Source: Agrobacterium vitis (GTDB lineage: Bacteria > Pseudomonadota > Alphaproteobacteria > Rhizobiales > Rhizobiaceae). Taken from it: DNA of 64,000 nt. The notes under the pieces are model-generated. The model did not search any database. It was not told the origin of the DNA and saw only the letters and a list, made by a program, of their open reading frames with translations. The position numbers were made by a program, and so were the translations under genes. Of this stretch, positions 1-8,634 are shown one piece after another; positions within the stretch are counted from its first letter, which is position 1, and every line of letters begins with the position of its first letter. Location: assembly GCF_013337045.2 (NCBI RefSeq), contig NZ_CP118259.1:3303001-3367000 (forward strand), given 5' to 3'.

Positions 1-124
1 CCATCCTGAGATCCTGGATCACCGCACCCCAGGTGAGCACTTTGGCCTTCAGGCCACCGCCATGCAGCGTGACCTGCTCTACCGTTTCACCCTTGGTGGT
101 CGTGCCAAATTCCAGACGCTGCAT
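1..124 (-). CDS. Aldose 1-epimerase (galactose mutarotase), N-terminal part
   Basis: Only the first 41 codons lie in the window; the gene runs off the left edge. Read on the minus strand from the ATG at 124, the protein begins MQRLEFGTTTKGE and continues with VLTWGAVIQDLR, the opening beta-strand region of aldose 1-epimerases, enzymes that interconvert alpha and beta anomers of hexoses in the cytoplasm. Too little is visible to see the catalytic His and Glu, so the substrate cannot be named. The next gene rightwards is also on the minus strand but lies 177 bp away across a palindromic repeat, so co-transcription is doubtful. Confidence 0.7.
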   Translation of the reverse strand, partial: MQRLEFGTTTKGETVEQVTLHGGGLKAKVLTWGAVIQDLRM

Positions 125-199
125 ATGCTTCCTCACCCTTGCATCGACGGTGCCTGCCATGGGCGGGCGCGTCATCGTTTCTGCTGTGTCACATAGGTT

Positions 200-275
200 T
201 ATTGCATAATTCCTCAAACCGAAATCGTTTACAGATAAAATATCCAGCAACCATAAGGCGTTACAGCAAACATCA
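200..275. repeat. Dispersed palindromic intergenic repeat, copy 1 (degenerate)
   Basis: The stretch carries TTGCATAATTCCTCAAACCG and then GCGTTACAG. The same words occur at 7871-7918, 8513-8556, 8571-8620 and 17011-17111, always outside genes. This copy has lost most of its pairing. Confidence 0.5.
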
Positions 276-301
276 GCGCACCATAGACGATGCGGACTGG
301 G

Positions 302-1489
302 TTAGCGCGACAGTTCTCGTGCCGCATCCTCCAACCCGCCAAGCGTCAGGGGATGCATGCGCCCGCCCATGAGACGGGAAATCAAACCGATAGAATGGGT
401 ATAGTCCCAATGCTCCTGCTGCATCGGGTTCAGCCACAGACATTTGCGAAAATGCGCCGTGATGCGTGAAAGCCAGAGGGCACCGGGCTCGCCATTCCAA
501 TGCTCCACCGATCCGCCGATCATGGTGATCTCATAGGGGCTCATCGCCGCATCGCCGACGAAAATCACCCGGTAATCCGGCCCATAGGTACGGATAATCT
601 CTTCCGTCGGGATGAGATCGGTCCGGCGGCGGCGATTGTCTTTCCAAACCCGCTCATAAAGGCAGTTGTGGAAATAGAAATGCTCCATATGCCGAAATTC
701 CGACCGGGCTGCCGAAAACAACTCCTCCACGCCTTTGACGTGATCGTCCATGGAGCCGCCGATATCGAAGAACATCAGCAGCTTGACGGCATTGCGCCGT
801 TCCGCCTGGGTCTTGATGTCAAGATAGCCATGCTCTGCCGTCGCACGGATCGTGCCACCCAAATCAAATTCGTCCAACGCGCCTTGCCGCACGAACCGCC
901 GCAACCGGCGCAGGGCAACTTTGATATTGCGGGTGCCAAGCGCGACGGAATCGTCGAGATTGCGAAACTCTCGCTGGTCCCACACCTTGACGGCGCGCCG
1001 GTGGCGCGAGCCGTCCTGGCCGATCCTCACCCCTTCCGGATTGTAACCATAGGCCCCAAAGGGCGACGTACCCGCCGTGCCGATCCATTTCGAGCCGCCC
1101 TGATGGCGCGCCTTCTGCTCGGCCAGCCGCTGTTTCAGCGTTTCGATCAGCCTGTCGAAACCACCCATGGACTCGATCAGCGTCTTGTCTTCCTCGGACA
1201 GGTGTTTTTCGGTCAGCTTGCGCAGCCATTCCTCCGGCAGAGCGGTCTCAGACACACCCGCCTGCGGCCCACCAGTCGCTTCCAAACCCTTGAAACATTC
1301 GGCAAAGACCAGATCGAAACGGTCGATATGCCGCTCATCCTTGATCAGCGTCGTGCGCGCCAGATAGTAGAAAGCCTCAATGTCGAAATCGACAAGGCCG
1401 CGCCCCATGCCTTCCAGCAAGGCCAGATATTCCCCGAGGGAGACCGGGACTTTCTGTTGTTTGAGCTTGAGGAAGAAGGGCAGGAACAT
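302..1489 (-). CDS. CoxE-like vWA-domain protein
   Basis: This 395-residue protein has the layout of the CoxE/vWA family that works with MoxR AAA+ ATPases in maturing or remodelling protein complexes. The N-terminal half is charged and helical. The C-terminal half has the vWA fold, with FFDIGGSMDDH at the metal-site position: the usual DxSxS reads DxGGS, so metal binding may be altered. The likely partner is the MoxR ATPase at 3082-3948, but metA and an acetyltransferase gene sit between the two. The gene starts 6 bp after the acetyltransferase stop and is probably the last gene of the metA transcript. The client protein is not known. Confidence 0.85.
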   Translation of the reverse strand: MFLPFFLKLKQQKVPVSLGEYLALLEGMGRGLVDFDIEAFYYLARTTLIKDERHIDRFDLVFAECFKGLEATGGPQAGVSETALPEEWLRKLTEKHLSEEDKTLIESMGGFDRLIETLKQRLAEQKARHQGGSKWIGTAGTSPFGAYGYNPEGVRIGQDGSRHRRAVKVWDQREFRNLDDSVALGTRNIKVALRRLRRFVRQGALDEFDLGGTIRATAEHGYLDIKTQAERRNAVKLLMFFDIGGSMDDHVKGVEELFSAARSEFRHMEHFYFHNCLYERVWKDNRRRRTDLIPTEEIIRTYGPDYRVIFVGDAAMSPYEITMIGGSVEHWNGEPGALWLSRITAHFRKCLWLNPMQQEHWDYTHSIGLISRLMGGRMHPLTLGGLEDAARELSR

Positions 1490-1495
1490 CGGCGC

Positions 1496-1948
1496 TCAGA
1501 GCGGTTGCTGATAGATGATGAAGGGTGTCTTGTCCGCCACCTGATCATAAAGGTGCCGGGCCGTGCTGTTAAACTCCTGGGTCATCCAATAGACCTTGCC
1601 CGCGCCTGCTTCCACCGCCGCAGCATTGACCGCTTTAATCAGCGCCCGACCGACGCCGAGCCCACGCATTTCAGGATCGACATAGAGATCCTGAAGATAG
1701 CAGACATCGGCAATATACCAGCAGGACCGATGAAAGACATAATGGCTAAGGCCCACGGCTTTACCCTCAGCCACAGCCAGAAACCCGCGAAATTCGCCAG
1801 CCCCCTGCCCCGTCAGCCGGGCAAAAGTTGTGGCATAGACATCTTCGGGCAGTTCCGTTTCATAAAAGGCGAGATAGGCGCGCCATAGTCGGCGCCAGTC
1901 TGCCTCGTCATCATCAGTCAAGGGACGGACCAGAAGATCGCCCGTCAT
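1496..1948 (-). CDS. GNAT-family N-acetyltransferase
   Basis: The 150-residue protein is a single GNAT domain. [15 protein letters not shown] is the acetyl-CoA pyrophosphate-binding loop (R/QxxGxG/A), and the C-terminal [18 protein letters not shown] is the usual motif-B region. GNATs move the acetyl group of acetyl-CoA to an amine; the acceptor here cannot be told. Its ATG overlaps the metA stop by four bases, which points to translational coupling, so it should share the SAM-II riboswitch upstream of metA. Whether it has anything to do with methionine is only an inference from position. Confidence 0.85.
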   Translation of the reverse strand: MTGDLLVRPLTDDDEADWRRLWRAYLAFYETELPEDVYATTFARLTGQGAGEFRGFLAVAEGKAVGLSHYVFHRSCWYIADVCYLQDLYVDPEMRGLGVGRALIKAVNAAAVEAGAGKVYWMTQEFNSTARHLYDQVADKTPFIIYQQPL

Positions 1949-2874
1949 TTGCCGCGACCCTTACCGATATCGTTCAAATCATAGCTGGTGGTCTGATACA
2001 TCTCGTTGATCCAGTTTCCAAACAGCAGATGCGCGTGGCTGCGCCAGCGGTTAAGCGGCGTCAGTGTATCATCGTTGTGGGGAAAGTAATCATACGGCAG
2101 ACGGATCGGGATGCCAGCACTGACGTCACGGAAATATTCATCCGCCAGCGAGGTGGAATCATATTCGACATGATTGAACATGTAGAGCCGGTTTCCCTTG
2201 TTCTCCTGCACCAGGCAGACGCCCATTTCATCGGATTCCATCAGGATGTTCAGGTCCGGCACTTTTTCGATATCGGCGCGACGTACCTCGGTCCAGCGTG
2301 AGACCGGCACCTGGAAATCATCCGAGAACCCGTTGAGATAGATGGACGAGGGTGCCAGATTGCGATGGCGGAACACGCCGAAGGCCTTTTCCTTCAGCGC
2401 CTGTTTCGGCACCTTGTGGAAGTGATAGATCGCCGCCATCGCCCCCCAGCAGACATTCATTGTCGTGTGGACATTGGTTTGCGTCCAGTCGAGAATCTGC
2501 TGCATCTCGCTCCAATAGGTGACGTCTTCAAAAGGCAGCGTTTCCACCGGCGCACCGGTAATGATCAGTCCGTCGAACTTGCGGTGCTTCACCTCTTCCC
2601 AGGTCTGGTAGAAGGACAGGAGATGCTCTTCGGGCGTGTTCTTGGCCTTATGCCCGCCGATCCGCACCAGGGTCAGTTCCACCTGCAATGGCGATGCGCC
2701 GATCAGCCGGGCAAACTGCACCTCGGTCTTGATCTTGTTGGGCATGAGATTGAGCAGGGCGATCTGCAACGGGCGAATATCCTGACGGATCGCTGCGGTT
2801 TCCGTCATCACCCGCACGCCCTCATGAACGAGGGCGTCGAAGGCGGGAAGCGTATCGGGAATCTTGATCGGCAT
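1945..2874 (-). CDS. metA: Homoserine O-acyltransferase MetA, probably acetyl-CoA type
   Basis: MetA activates the hydroxyl of L-homoserine in the first committed step of methionine synthesis. The 309-residue length fits the family. NVCWGAMAA places the nucleophile at Cys142, and [11 protein letters not shown] at the N-terminus is diagnostic. Residue 111, in [10 protein letters not shown], is glutamate. In characterised MetA proteins Glu at this position goes with acetyl-CoA use and Gly with succinyl-CoA use, so this is most likely a homoserine O-acetyltransferase despite the family's succinyl name. A SAM-II aptamer lies 86 bp upstream. A GNAT gene and a vWA gene follow on the same strand with overlap or a 6 bp gap. 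Confidence 0.96.
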   Translation of the reverse strand: MPIKIPDTLPAFDALVHEGVRVMTETAAIRQDIRPLQIALLNLMPNKIKTEVQFARLIGASPLQVELTLVRIGGHKAKNTPEEHLLSFYQTWEEVKHRKFDGLIITGAPVETLPFEDVTYWSEMQQILDWTQTNVHTTMNVCWGAMAAIYHFHKVPKQALKEKAFGVFRHRNLAPSSIYLNGFSDDFQVPVSRWTEVRRADIEKVPDLNILMESDEMGVCLVQENKGNRLYMFNHVEYDSTSLADEYFRDVSAGIPIRLPYDYFPHNDDTLTPLNRWRSHAHLLFGNWINEMYQTTSYDLNDIGKGRGK

Positions 2875-2959
2875 CGGCTTTAAACTTTCCTGTCACGGCA
2901 CGGTACGGCAGCTTTGCTATCGCCATCGGCCTTGGAAAGTCTTGGATAACTTGCCTCGG

Positions 2960-3013
2960 CCCTTTAGCAATTTATTTTACGTGGCTGCAAGCCGGCCGGC
3001 CAAATCACCACGA
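2960..3013 (-). promoter_or_regulatory. SAM-II riboswitch
   Basis: Read on the minus strand, this contains TCGTGGTGATTTG, then GGCTTGCAGCCACG, an A-rich connector, and GCTAAAGG. These are the conserved blocks of the H-type pseudoknot SAM-II (metA) aptamer of Alphaproteobacteria: GTGG pairs with CCAC, and the 3' GCTAAA segment enters the groove. Binding of S-adenosylmethionine should lower metA expression by hiding ribosome access. The aptamer ends 86 nt before the metA ATG, so the leader after it may hold further structure. Confidence 0.93.
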
Positions 3014-3081
3014 GACAGGCGCTTATTTACGCCTTCACCCGTTACGAATCAATGAAAACATCAGCTGCACCGCAGCAAGGA

Positions 3082-3948
3082 TCAGCGTCCGTCCCGCGCT
3101 CCATCCCGGCGGGCCATGAAGGCAAGCCGCTCGAACAGATGCACGTCCTGCTCATTCTTCAAAAGCGCGCCATGCAGTTTCGGCAGGGCATTGGCAGCAT
3201 CGTTGCGCAGATCGGCGGGATCGACCTCATCGGCCACCAGCAGGCGGATCCAGTCCAGGGCTTCCGAGGTCGACGGACGTTTTTTCAGGCCCGGCGTTTC
3301 GCGGATTTCGTAAAACCGGGTCAAGGCCGCCTGGAGCAGCCGCTGCTTGATGCCGGGATAGTGAACCTCGACGATCCGCGCCAGCGTCTCGGCATCTGGA
3401 AAGCGGATATAATGGAAGAAACACCAACGCAGGAAGGCATCTGGCAGCTCTTTCTCATTGTTGGAGGTGATGATGACGATCGGGCGCACCTGCGCCTTCA
3501 CCCGCTCGCCGGTCTCATAAACGTGAAACTCCATTCGATCCAGTTCCTGCAACAGATCGTTGGGAAACTCGATATCGGCCTTGTCGATCTCATCGATCAG
3601 CAACACGGTTTTCCGGCCTGCGGCAAAGGCTTCCCAGAGCTTGCCACGCCTTATATAATTGCCGATATCGCTGACGCGCGGATCGCCCAGCTGGCTATCG
3701 CGCAGGCGCGACACAGCATCATATTCGTAAAGACCCTGCTGCGCCTTGGTGGTGGATTTGATCGTCCATTCGATCATGTCGAGACCAAGAGCCGCGGCAA
3801 CCTGGCGGGCCAACTCGGTCTTGCCGGTGCCTGGCTCCCCCTTGACCAGCAGCGGCCGTTCCAGCGCAATGGCCGCATTGACGGCCACCGTCAGGTCCTT
3901 GTCGGCGATATAATCCGCGCTTCCGGTGAATTGCCCGGCAAATGGCAT
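3082..3948 (-). CDS. MoxR-family AAA+ ATPase
   Basis: The 288-residue protein is a single AAA+ domain of the MoxR type. GEPGTGKTE (about residues 37-45) is Walker A, VLLIDEIDKAD is Walker B, and IVIITSNNEKELPDAF is sensor 1 with its following helix. MoxR ATPases act as cytoplasmic chaperones together with vWA proteins; the CoxE-like vWA protein at 302-1489 is the obvious partner. The next gene downstream on this strand is metA, with the SAM-II riboswitch in the 207 bp gap, so the MoxR-vWA pair is split by methionine genes. The protein is intact and of normal length. Confidence 0.9.
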   Translation of the reverse strand: MPFAGQFTGSADYIADKDLTVAVNAAIALERPLLVKGEPGTGKTELARQVAAALGLDMIEWTIKSTTKAQQGLYEYDAVSRLRDSQLGDPRVSDIGNYIRRGKLWEAFAAGRKTVLLIDEIDKADIEFPNDLLQELDRMEFHVYETGERVKAQVRPIVIITSNNEKELPDAFLRWCFFHYIRFPDAETLARIVEVHYPGIKQRLLQAALTRFYEIRETPGLKKRPSTSEALDWIRLLVADEVDPADLRNDAANALPKLHGALLKNEQDVHLFERLAFMARRDGARDGR

Positions 3949-4429
3949 GATCTCTCCAATTCATCGTGAATTTCGGTGAAAGTAATCAGCCGCACAGCCA
4001 GCGACAAGCCAGTGCAGGCCAATCTCTTCACAAATAAAGCTTGTATTTTGTTTGAAATCTGCCAGTTTGGCCCCCACATCCTGCTCGACCATTCAGGATG
4101 GGGTCACCTTTTCCGGCAGGAAAGCGCTTTGGCCCCGAATGGGCATGAGTTAAACTTTCCTCTGCCTGACTGAGCTGCAAGACCGGACGTTCCGGTTTTT
4201 GTCTGTGCCGCTGAACCGGGTGCGGTTCGATGGCAGGATTGGGCAGGGACTATTCGTTTTTGCAGCGGCACGTGAGCGCCGATATCGGCGCACAGCGCTG
4301 CAAAAATCCGCACCGCGCCGTTCGCACTGTTGTCCGCATCTTTTCGCCCCGGCGAAACCAAAGCGGTTCCCCGGCGCATTTTCGTTTCGGCATTTGATCC
4401 GCGAGCAGTAGTCCTGCAAGGAGACCGGC
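3949..4429. other. Intergenic region between divergent genes
   Basis: This 481 bp stretch separates the MoxR gene (minus) from a small plus-strand gene. Reading frames here have no recognisable protein content. It should hold promoters for both directions, but no clear -35/-10 pair was found. Confidence 0.4.
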
Positions 4430-4699
4430 ATGACGGCGCATTTATACAAGACAGGCGACATGGTCGTGCTGAAAGACGGTCCCGTCAGGCTTTCCCGGTC
4501 GGTCGGCGTGTGCAAGGTGCTTGCCACCCTGCCGGAATCCCAAGGCGCACGCCGGTATCGGGTTCGCTTCGAAAGCGAAACGTTCGATCGGTCGATTGCC
4601 GAGGACGAGATCGATGTCAGCCGTTCGCCACGGTCAGGCACGGCCTCAAAAACACAAAAGGCCGGCGGGGCCTGGGCAACGCCAGTCAATTCGAAATAA
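4430..4699 (+). CDS. Small conserved-type protein of unknown function
   Basis: An 89-residue protein starts at an ATG preceded by AAGGAGA at good spacing, which supports a real gene. The sequence looks like a small beta-rich domain: [18 protein letters not shown], then [20 protein letters not shown], then [16 protein letters not shown], followed by a loose Ser/Ala/Gly-rich tail. The alternation resembles SH3- or KOW-like barrels that bind nucleic acid or ribosomes, which is a guess from pattern only. It ends 35 bp before rpsU on the same strand, so the two may be co-transcribed. No function is assigned. Confidence 0.7.
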   Translation: MTAHLYKTGDMVVLKDGPVRLSRSVGVCKVLATLPESQGARRYRVRFESETFDRSIAEDEIDVSRSPRSGTASKTQKAGGAWATPVNSK

Positions 4700-4734
4700 C
4701 CAGATTATCATCCTCAACCATCAAAGGAGAGACA

Positions 4735-4983
4735 GTGCAGGTACTCGTCAGGGATAACAATGTTGAGCAGGCATTGCGCGTGCTGAAGAAGAAAATGCAG
4801 CGCGAAGGCCTGTTTCGTGAAATGAAGGCCCGTTCGGCCTATGAAAAGCCGTCGGAAAAGAAGACCCGCGAAAAGGCCGAGGCCGTGCGCCGCACCCGCA
4901 AGCTGGCCCGCAAGAAGCTTCAGCGCGAGGGCCTTCTGCCTGCGCCGAAGAAAAAAGTTTTTGCACCACGCGCCCAAGGGTAA
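4735..4983 (+). CDS. rpsU: 30S ribosomal protein S21
   Basis: The product begins [20 protein letters not shown] and is 82 residues long, the S21 family pattern with its very basic C-terminal half and an alphaproteobacterial [11 protein letters not shown] tail. S21 joins the small subunit near the anti-Shine-Dalgarno end of 16S rRNA and aids initiation. The start is GTG at 4735, preceded by AAGGAGAGACA. The longer in-frame reading to 4330 overlaps the neighbouring gene and lacks S21 homology. A strong hairpin terminator follows at 5107. Confidence 0.95.
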   Translation: MQVLVRDNNVEQALRVLKKKMQREGLFREMKARSAYEKPSEKKTREKAEAVRRTRKLARKKLQREGLLPAPKKKVFAPRAQG

Positions 4984-5106
4984 GGGCCGAAGGGCAAGGG
5001 ACACATCGCCCTTGGCCATAAAATCGAGACCGGGCAAATCCGTGCAGGTCTCGAATCCTTTGTTCCAGGCAATTATGCCTCGGGCAATCGGACTGGAAAA
5101 TGCCGC

Positions 5107-5136
5107 AGGCGTTCCGTTGATCACGGAACGCCTTTT
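5107..5136 (+). terminator. Rho-independent terminator after rpsU
   Basis: AGGCGTTCCGT and ACGGAACGCCT form an 11-bp perfect stem around the loop TGATC, followed by TTT. It ends about 15 bp before the thiN reading frame. Confidence 0.85.
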
Positions 5137-5150
5137 GCATTTGGCCTCAG

Positions 5151-5822
5151 ATGCGTTATGGCATGGCCATGACGGAAAGCACCTTCACCATTCTGCTCGG
5201 CGGTCCCCTCGCCATCACGCCCCGGTTGCTCGGCACTGTTGCAGGAACCCGCGCCATTGCCGCCGATGGCGGCATGCGCCATGCCGAACCGCTGGGACTG
5301 ACACCTGAGCTTTGGGTGGGTGATTTCGACAGTTCCGACGATCTGCCCGCAGACCGGTTTCCGAATATCCCGCGCCTGCCCTATCCGGCCCGCAAGAACC
5401 TCACGGATGGTGAAATCGCTATTGACGAAGCCCGCAAGCGTGGTGCGAGCTCCCTTCTGCTGGCGGGCGCGCTCGGAGGAGAACGATCCGACCATGCGCT
5501 GATGCATCTGCTGCTGGCCGTGGCGCTGGCGGTCCAGGGACTTGATCTGCATCTTACATCCGGTGAGGAAGAGGCGTGGCCGCTTCTGCCGGGCAAAACC
5601 GTGACCCTGGACCTGCCGCCGGGTTCGTTGTTTTCCATTCTCGGCTTTTCCGCGCTGGCAGGCCTCACCATCGACGGTGCGCGCTATCCATTACAGGGCT
5701 TCGATCTACCATTCGGATCGTCCCGCACCATTTCCAATGTGGCCGAAGGTCCGGTAACGCTGTCGCTTGGCAGCGGCGACGCCGTGATCCTTGCCCGCCC
5801 TTATGACATGACCGGAGCGTGA
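5151..5822 (+). CDS. Thiamine diphosphokinase
   Basis: The protein, up to 223 residues, matches thiamine pyrophosphokinases, which make thiamine diphosphate from thiamine and ATP in the cytoplasm. IAADGGMRHAEPLGLTPEL, VGDFDSSDD and KNLTDGEIAIDEA are the conserved segments of the catalytic domain; the C-terminal half fits the thiamine-binding beta domain. ATGs at 5151, 5163 and 5169 are all possible starts and none has a strong ribosome site. The rpsU terminator ends just upstream, so it needs its own promoter or read-through. The thiBPQ transporter is 6 kb away, so uptake and activation of thiamine are encoded near each other. Confidence 0.92.
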   Translation: MRYGMAMTESTFTILLGGPLAITPRLLGTVAGTRAIAADGGMRHAEPLGLTPELWVGDFDSSDDLPADRFPNIPRLPYPARKNLTDGEIAIDEARKRGASSLLLAGALGGERSDHALMHLLLAVALAVQGLDLHLTSGEEEAWPLLPGKTVTLDLPPGSLFSILGFSALAGLTIDGARYPLQGFDLPFGSSRTISNVAEGPVTLSLGSGDAVILARPYDMTGA

Positions 5823-5825
5823 CCC

Positions 5826-7655
5826 TTGGCACCGCCAATCCTGAAACTTGACAATATTTTCCTGTCCTTCGGCGGCGCACCGCTGCTCAACGGCGCTGGC
5901 CTGCAAGTAGAACCGGGCGACCGCATCTGCCTTGTCGGCCGCAACGGGTCGGGCAAGTCCACCCTGATGAAGATCGCCGCCGGTCTGGTCGAGGCCCAAT
6001 CGGGTGAAGTGTTCCGCCACCCCTCGGCCACCATCCGCTATCTCGAACAGGCCCCGGATTTCGGCAGCCACGCCACCGTGCAGGCCTATGCCGAGGCAGG
6101 GCTTGGCCCCGGCGACGACCCCTACCGGGTCACGTATCTGCTGGAACATCTGGGCCTGAGCGGCCAGGAAGATCCGAAAAGCCTGTCGGGCGGTGAAGCG
6201 CGCCGCGCAGCCCTCGCCCGCGTGCTTGCCCCGGAACCCGACATCCTGATGCTGGACGAGCCGACCAACCATCTCGACCTGCCGACCATCGAATGGCTGG
6301 AAGAAGAGTTGCGCAAGACCCGCAGCGCTCTTGTCCTCATCTCCCATGACCGTCGCTTCCTGGAGAAATGCTCGACCGCCACCGTCTGGCTGGATCGCGG
6401 CCTGTCGCGCCGTCTGGCGCGCGGCTTTGGACATTTCGAGGAATGGCGCGACAAGGTGCTGGAAGAAGAAGAGATCGAACAGCACAAGCTGGGCAAAGCC
6501 ATCGAGCGCGAAGAACATTGGCTGCGTTACGGCGTGACGGCACGGCGCAAGCGCAATATGCGCCGGCTTGGCAACCTCCAGAACCTGCGCGCCGAATATC
6601 GCGGCCACAAAGGTCCGCAGGGAACAATCCTTGCCAGCGCCACCGAAGGCAAGGAAAGCGGCAAGCTGGTGATCGAGGCTGACAAGATCACCAAGGCCTA
6701 TGGCGAACGGACGATTATCGCACCGTTTTCAATCCGCGTGCATCGCGGCGACTGTATCGGCCTGGTCGGCCCGAATGGCGCTGGCAAAACCACGCTGCTG
6801 AAAATGCTGACCGGCCAATTGGCACCTGACGAAGGCACGATCAAGCTCGGCACCAATCTGGAAATTGCCACGCTTGACCAAAAGCGCGAGGACCTGAACC
6901 CTGATGACACGCTGGCCAATTACCTGACCGACGGACGCGGCGAAAACCTGCTGGTCAATGGCGAGCAGAAACATGTGACCGGCTATATGAAGGAATTCCT
7001 GTTTCAGCCGGAACAGGCCCGCACCCCGATCCGCAACCTATCCGGCGGCGAGCGGGCCAGGCTGATGCTGGCCCGGATCATGGCCAAGCCTTCCAACCTG
7101 CTGATCCTCGACGAGCCGACCAACGACCTCGACATCGAGACGCTGGACCTGCTTCAGGAAATCGTCACCGGCTATTCCGGCACCGTCATTCTCGTCAGCC
7201 ATGACCGTGATTTCCTCGACCGCACCGTGACCTCGACCATCGCCCCCGCCAATCCGGAGGCCCCGGATGGCCGCTGGATCGAATATGCCGGTGGCTATTC
7301 CGACATGCTGGCGCAGCGCCGGGGTGTGGAAGACGAGCGCAAGCGCGTGGAAAAAGCGGAAAAAGCCAAGACGCAGGAGGGCGGCGGCAAAAGCGCCGAT
7401 ACGACAGCCAAGAACAAGGGAAAACTGTCCTTCAAGCAGAAATTCGCGCTGGAAAACCTGCCGAAGGAAATGGAAAAGGCCGAGAAGGAGATCGGTCTGC
7501 GGGAGGCGAAAATGGCCGATCCCAACCTGTTCGTGAAGGACCCCGCCACCTTCAACAAACTCGCCGCCGAAATGGAAGCGCTACGTCAGTCCATCGCCCG
7601 CATGGAAGAGGAATGGCTGGAACTGGAAATGCTGCGCGAAGAACTGGAGGGGTAA
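5826..7655 (+). CDS. ABC-F family ATPase (Uup-like)
   Basis: The 609-residue soluble protein has two ATP-binding cassettes and no membrane segments, the ABC-F plan. Cassette 1 has GRNGSGKST, LSGGEARR and LMLDEPTNHLD; cassette 2 has GPNGAGKTT, LSGGERAR and LILDEPTNDLD. A Lys/Glu-rich linker leads to a C-terminal coiled coil (KLSFKQKFALENLPKEME onwards), the DNA-binding type of tail found in Uup. Family members act on the ribosome and affect transposon excision and branched DNA. The start is TTG at 5826, four bases after the thiN stop. Both ATP sites look intact. Confidence 0.92.
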   Translation: MAPPILKLDNIFLSFGGAPLLNGAGLQVEPGDRICLVGRNGSGKSTLMKIAAGLVEAQSGEVFRHPSATIRYLEQAPDFGSHATVQAYAEAGLGPGDDPYRVTYLLEHLGLSGQEDPKSLSGGEARRAALARVLAPEPDILMLDEPTNHLDLPTIEWLEEELRKTRSALVLISHDRRFLEKCSTATVWLDRGLSRRLARGFGHFEEWRDKVLEEEEIEQHKLGKAIEREEHWLRYGVTARRKRNMRRLGNLQNLRAEYRGHKGPQGTILASATEGKESGKLVIEADKITKAYGERTIIAPFSIRVHRGDCIGLVGPNGAGKTTLLKMLTGQLAPDEGTIKLGTNLEIATLDQKREDLNPDDTLANYLTDGRGENLLVNGEQKHVTGYMKEFLFQPEQARTPIRNLSGGERARLMLARIMAKPSNLLILDEPTNDLDIETLDLLQEIVTGYSGTVILVSHDRDFLDRTVTSTIAPANPEAPDGRWIEYAGGYSDMLAQRRGVEDERKRVEKAEKAKTQEGGGKSADTTAKNKGKLSFKQKFALENLPKEMEKAEKEIGLREAKMADPNLFVKDPATFNKLAAEMEALRQSIARMEEEWLELEMLREELEG

Positions 7656-7689
7656 CCCAAGCGCTCTATAGCAGCATGCGCAAAGGTCC

Positions 7690-7780
7690 GGTCTAGAGCA
7701 TCGGACCGATGCTCTAAGTTTTTGTTTACGCATCGGATTTATCCGAAAACCGGCTCCCACTTTTCGGTCCGATGCTCTAG
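7690..7780. repeat. Rhizobial intergenic mosaic-type palindromic repeat
   Basis: The block opens with AGAGCATCGGACCGATGCTC, itself a palindrome. It continues through a T-rich arm and CGCATCGG to CGGTCCGATGCTCTAG, which repeats the opening word inverted. Nested inverted repeats that form a clover-like fold outside genes are typical of RIME-like rhizobial elements. Confidence 0.65.
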
Positions 7781-7870
7781 CGCTTTACATGTGTGGCATG
7801 AAGCCTTGCATTCCCAATGCCTGAAGGCACAAAGACATCTCCAGGCATTGGCTGTAGCGCTTTATATCTG

Positions 7871-7918
7871 CTGCATAATTTTCTCTTTAAACCGATTCTG
7901 GTTTAAAGAATGATGCAG
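7871..7918. repeat. Dispersed palindromic intergenic repeat, copy 2
   Basis: TGCATAATTTTCT begins the unit, CTTTAAACC and GGTTTAAAG pair around GATTCT, and ATGATGCAG closes it. It has the same plan as the copy at 17011-17048. Confidence 0.65.
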
Positions 7919-7924
7919 TAACCA

Positions 7925-8212
7925 TTATTTGGTTTTGAGCAGCCACATCTTGCCAGCCATCGTAATCCGGCGGGAATCTTGCTCGGCTTCTTCTGCGGTA
8001 TTGCACCGTTCCAGGAGGCCCAGGTCCGTCAGTTCCGTCACGGTCGTGGTGGTGAGAAACTTGATCTTCTGCGGCCGTTCCTTGAAACGGTCGGTCCGGG
8101 AATAGGTCACCTCTGCGTTCAGATGCGTCCATTTCTTCAACGGCTGGGGATATAGATCGCCGTCCTTGGCAAGCTTCAGTCCGCGGATCTGCGTGGGTGT
8201 CAATTCGATCAT
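7925..8212 (-). CDS. Hypothetical protein, possible winged-helix fold
   Basis: A 95-residue protein starts at an ATG preceded by AGAGG, which favours a real gene. TTTVTELTDLGLLERCNTAE followed by RRITMAGKMWLL looks like the recognition helix and wing of a small winged-helix domain, and the N-terminal half is polar. This is pattern reading only. It is a single gene between repeats, downstream of a strong terminator at 8320-8365, so it has its own promoter. No pathway can be inferred. Confidence 0.6.
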   Translation of the reverse strand: MIELTPTQIRGLKLAKDGDLYPQPLKKWTHLNAEVTYSRTDRFKERPQKIKFLTTTTVTELTDLGLLERCNTAEEAEQDSRRITMAGKMWLLKTK

Positions 8213-8634
8213 ATCCAGCCTCTAGTGGGACCATTTCCAGCGCCAGGGACGCTCCAGGAAATGCTCTGTCTCTTTTGTGTTATACCAAGGCCCGAAGACG
8301 CGCATGCATCCCTGCCTTGAAAAAAAAACGACTATCTCAAGTGCCTTACAGGCTTGAGATAGTCGCAACGGAATACCGACTGCCATTGTGAACGGCTATA
8401 GGCATGATGCGGTGGCACGTGGAAAACGGCCCAATGAATTCTGATATTGCGAGCGCCCGTGCATAACGCCCCGAAGGCGATGTCATAGTCTGCTTGGCGC
8501 GCAATTTCGCTTTTTTAATCCATATCTGGTTTAAAGATTATGCAGTAAGCTTCTGCGGGCAGAGAGTCTACTGGATAATTCCTTAAATCGGACGAGATGA
8601 TACCCGCTTTAAGGCGTCATGCCGTCGAGCAGGC
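8213..8634. other. Intergenic region with terminator and two repeat copies
   Basis: No gene is seen. The region holds the terminator at 8320-8365 and two degenerate copies of the dispersed repeat at about 8513-8556 (GGTTTAAAGATTATGCAGTA) and 8571-8620 (GGATAATTCCTTAAATC). Confidence 0.6.
8320..8365 (-). terminator. Strong Rho-independent terminator
   Basis: CGACTATCTCAAG and CTTGAGATAGTCG form a 13-bp perfect stem. On the minus strand it is followed by nine T residues. It should end transcription from the ABC transporter gene at 8635-10449. Confidence 0.9.

Noticed and set aside
500..1888. Long plus-strand frame of 462 codons opposite the vWA and acetyltransferase genes
   Set aside because: It is a shadow of GC-rich minus-strand coding sequence with no protein-family similarity and no ribosome site.
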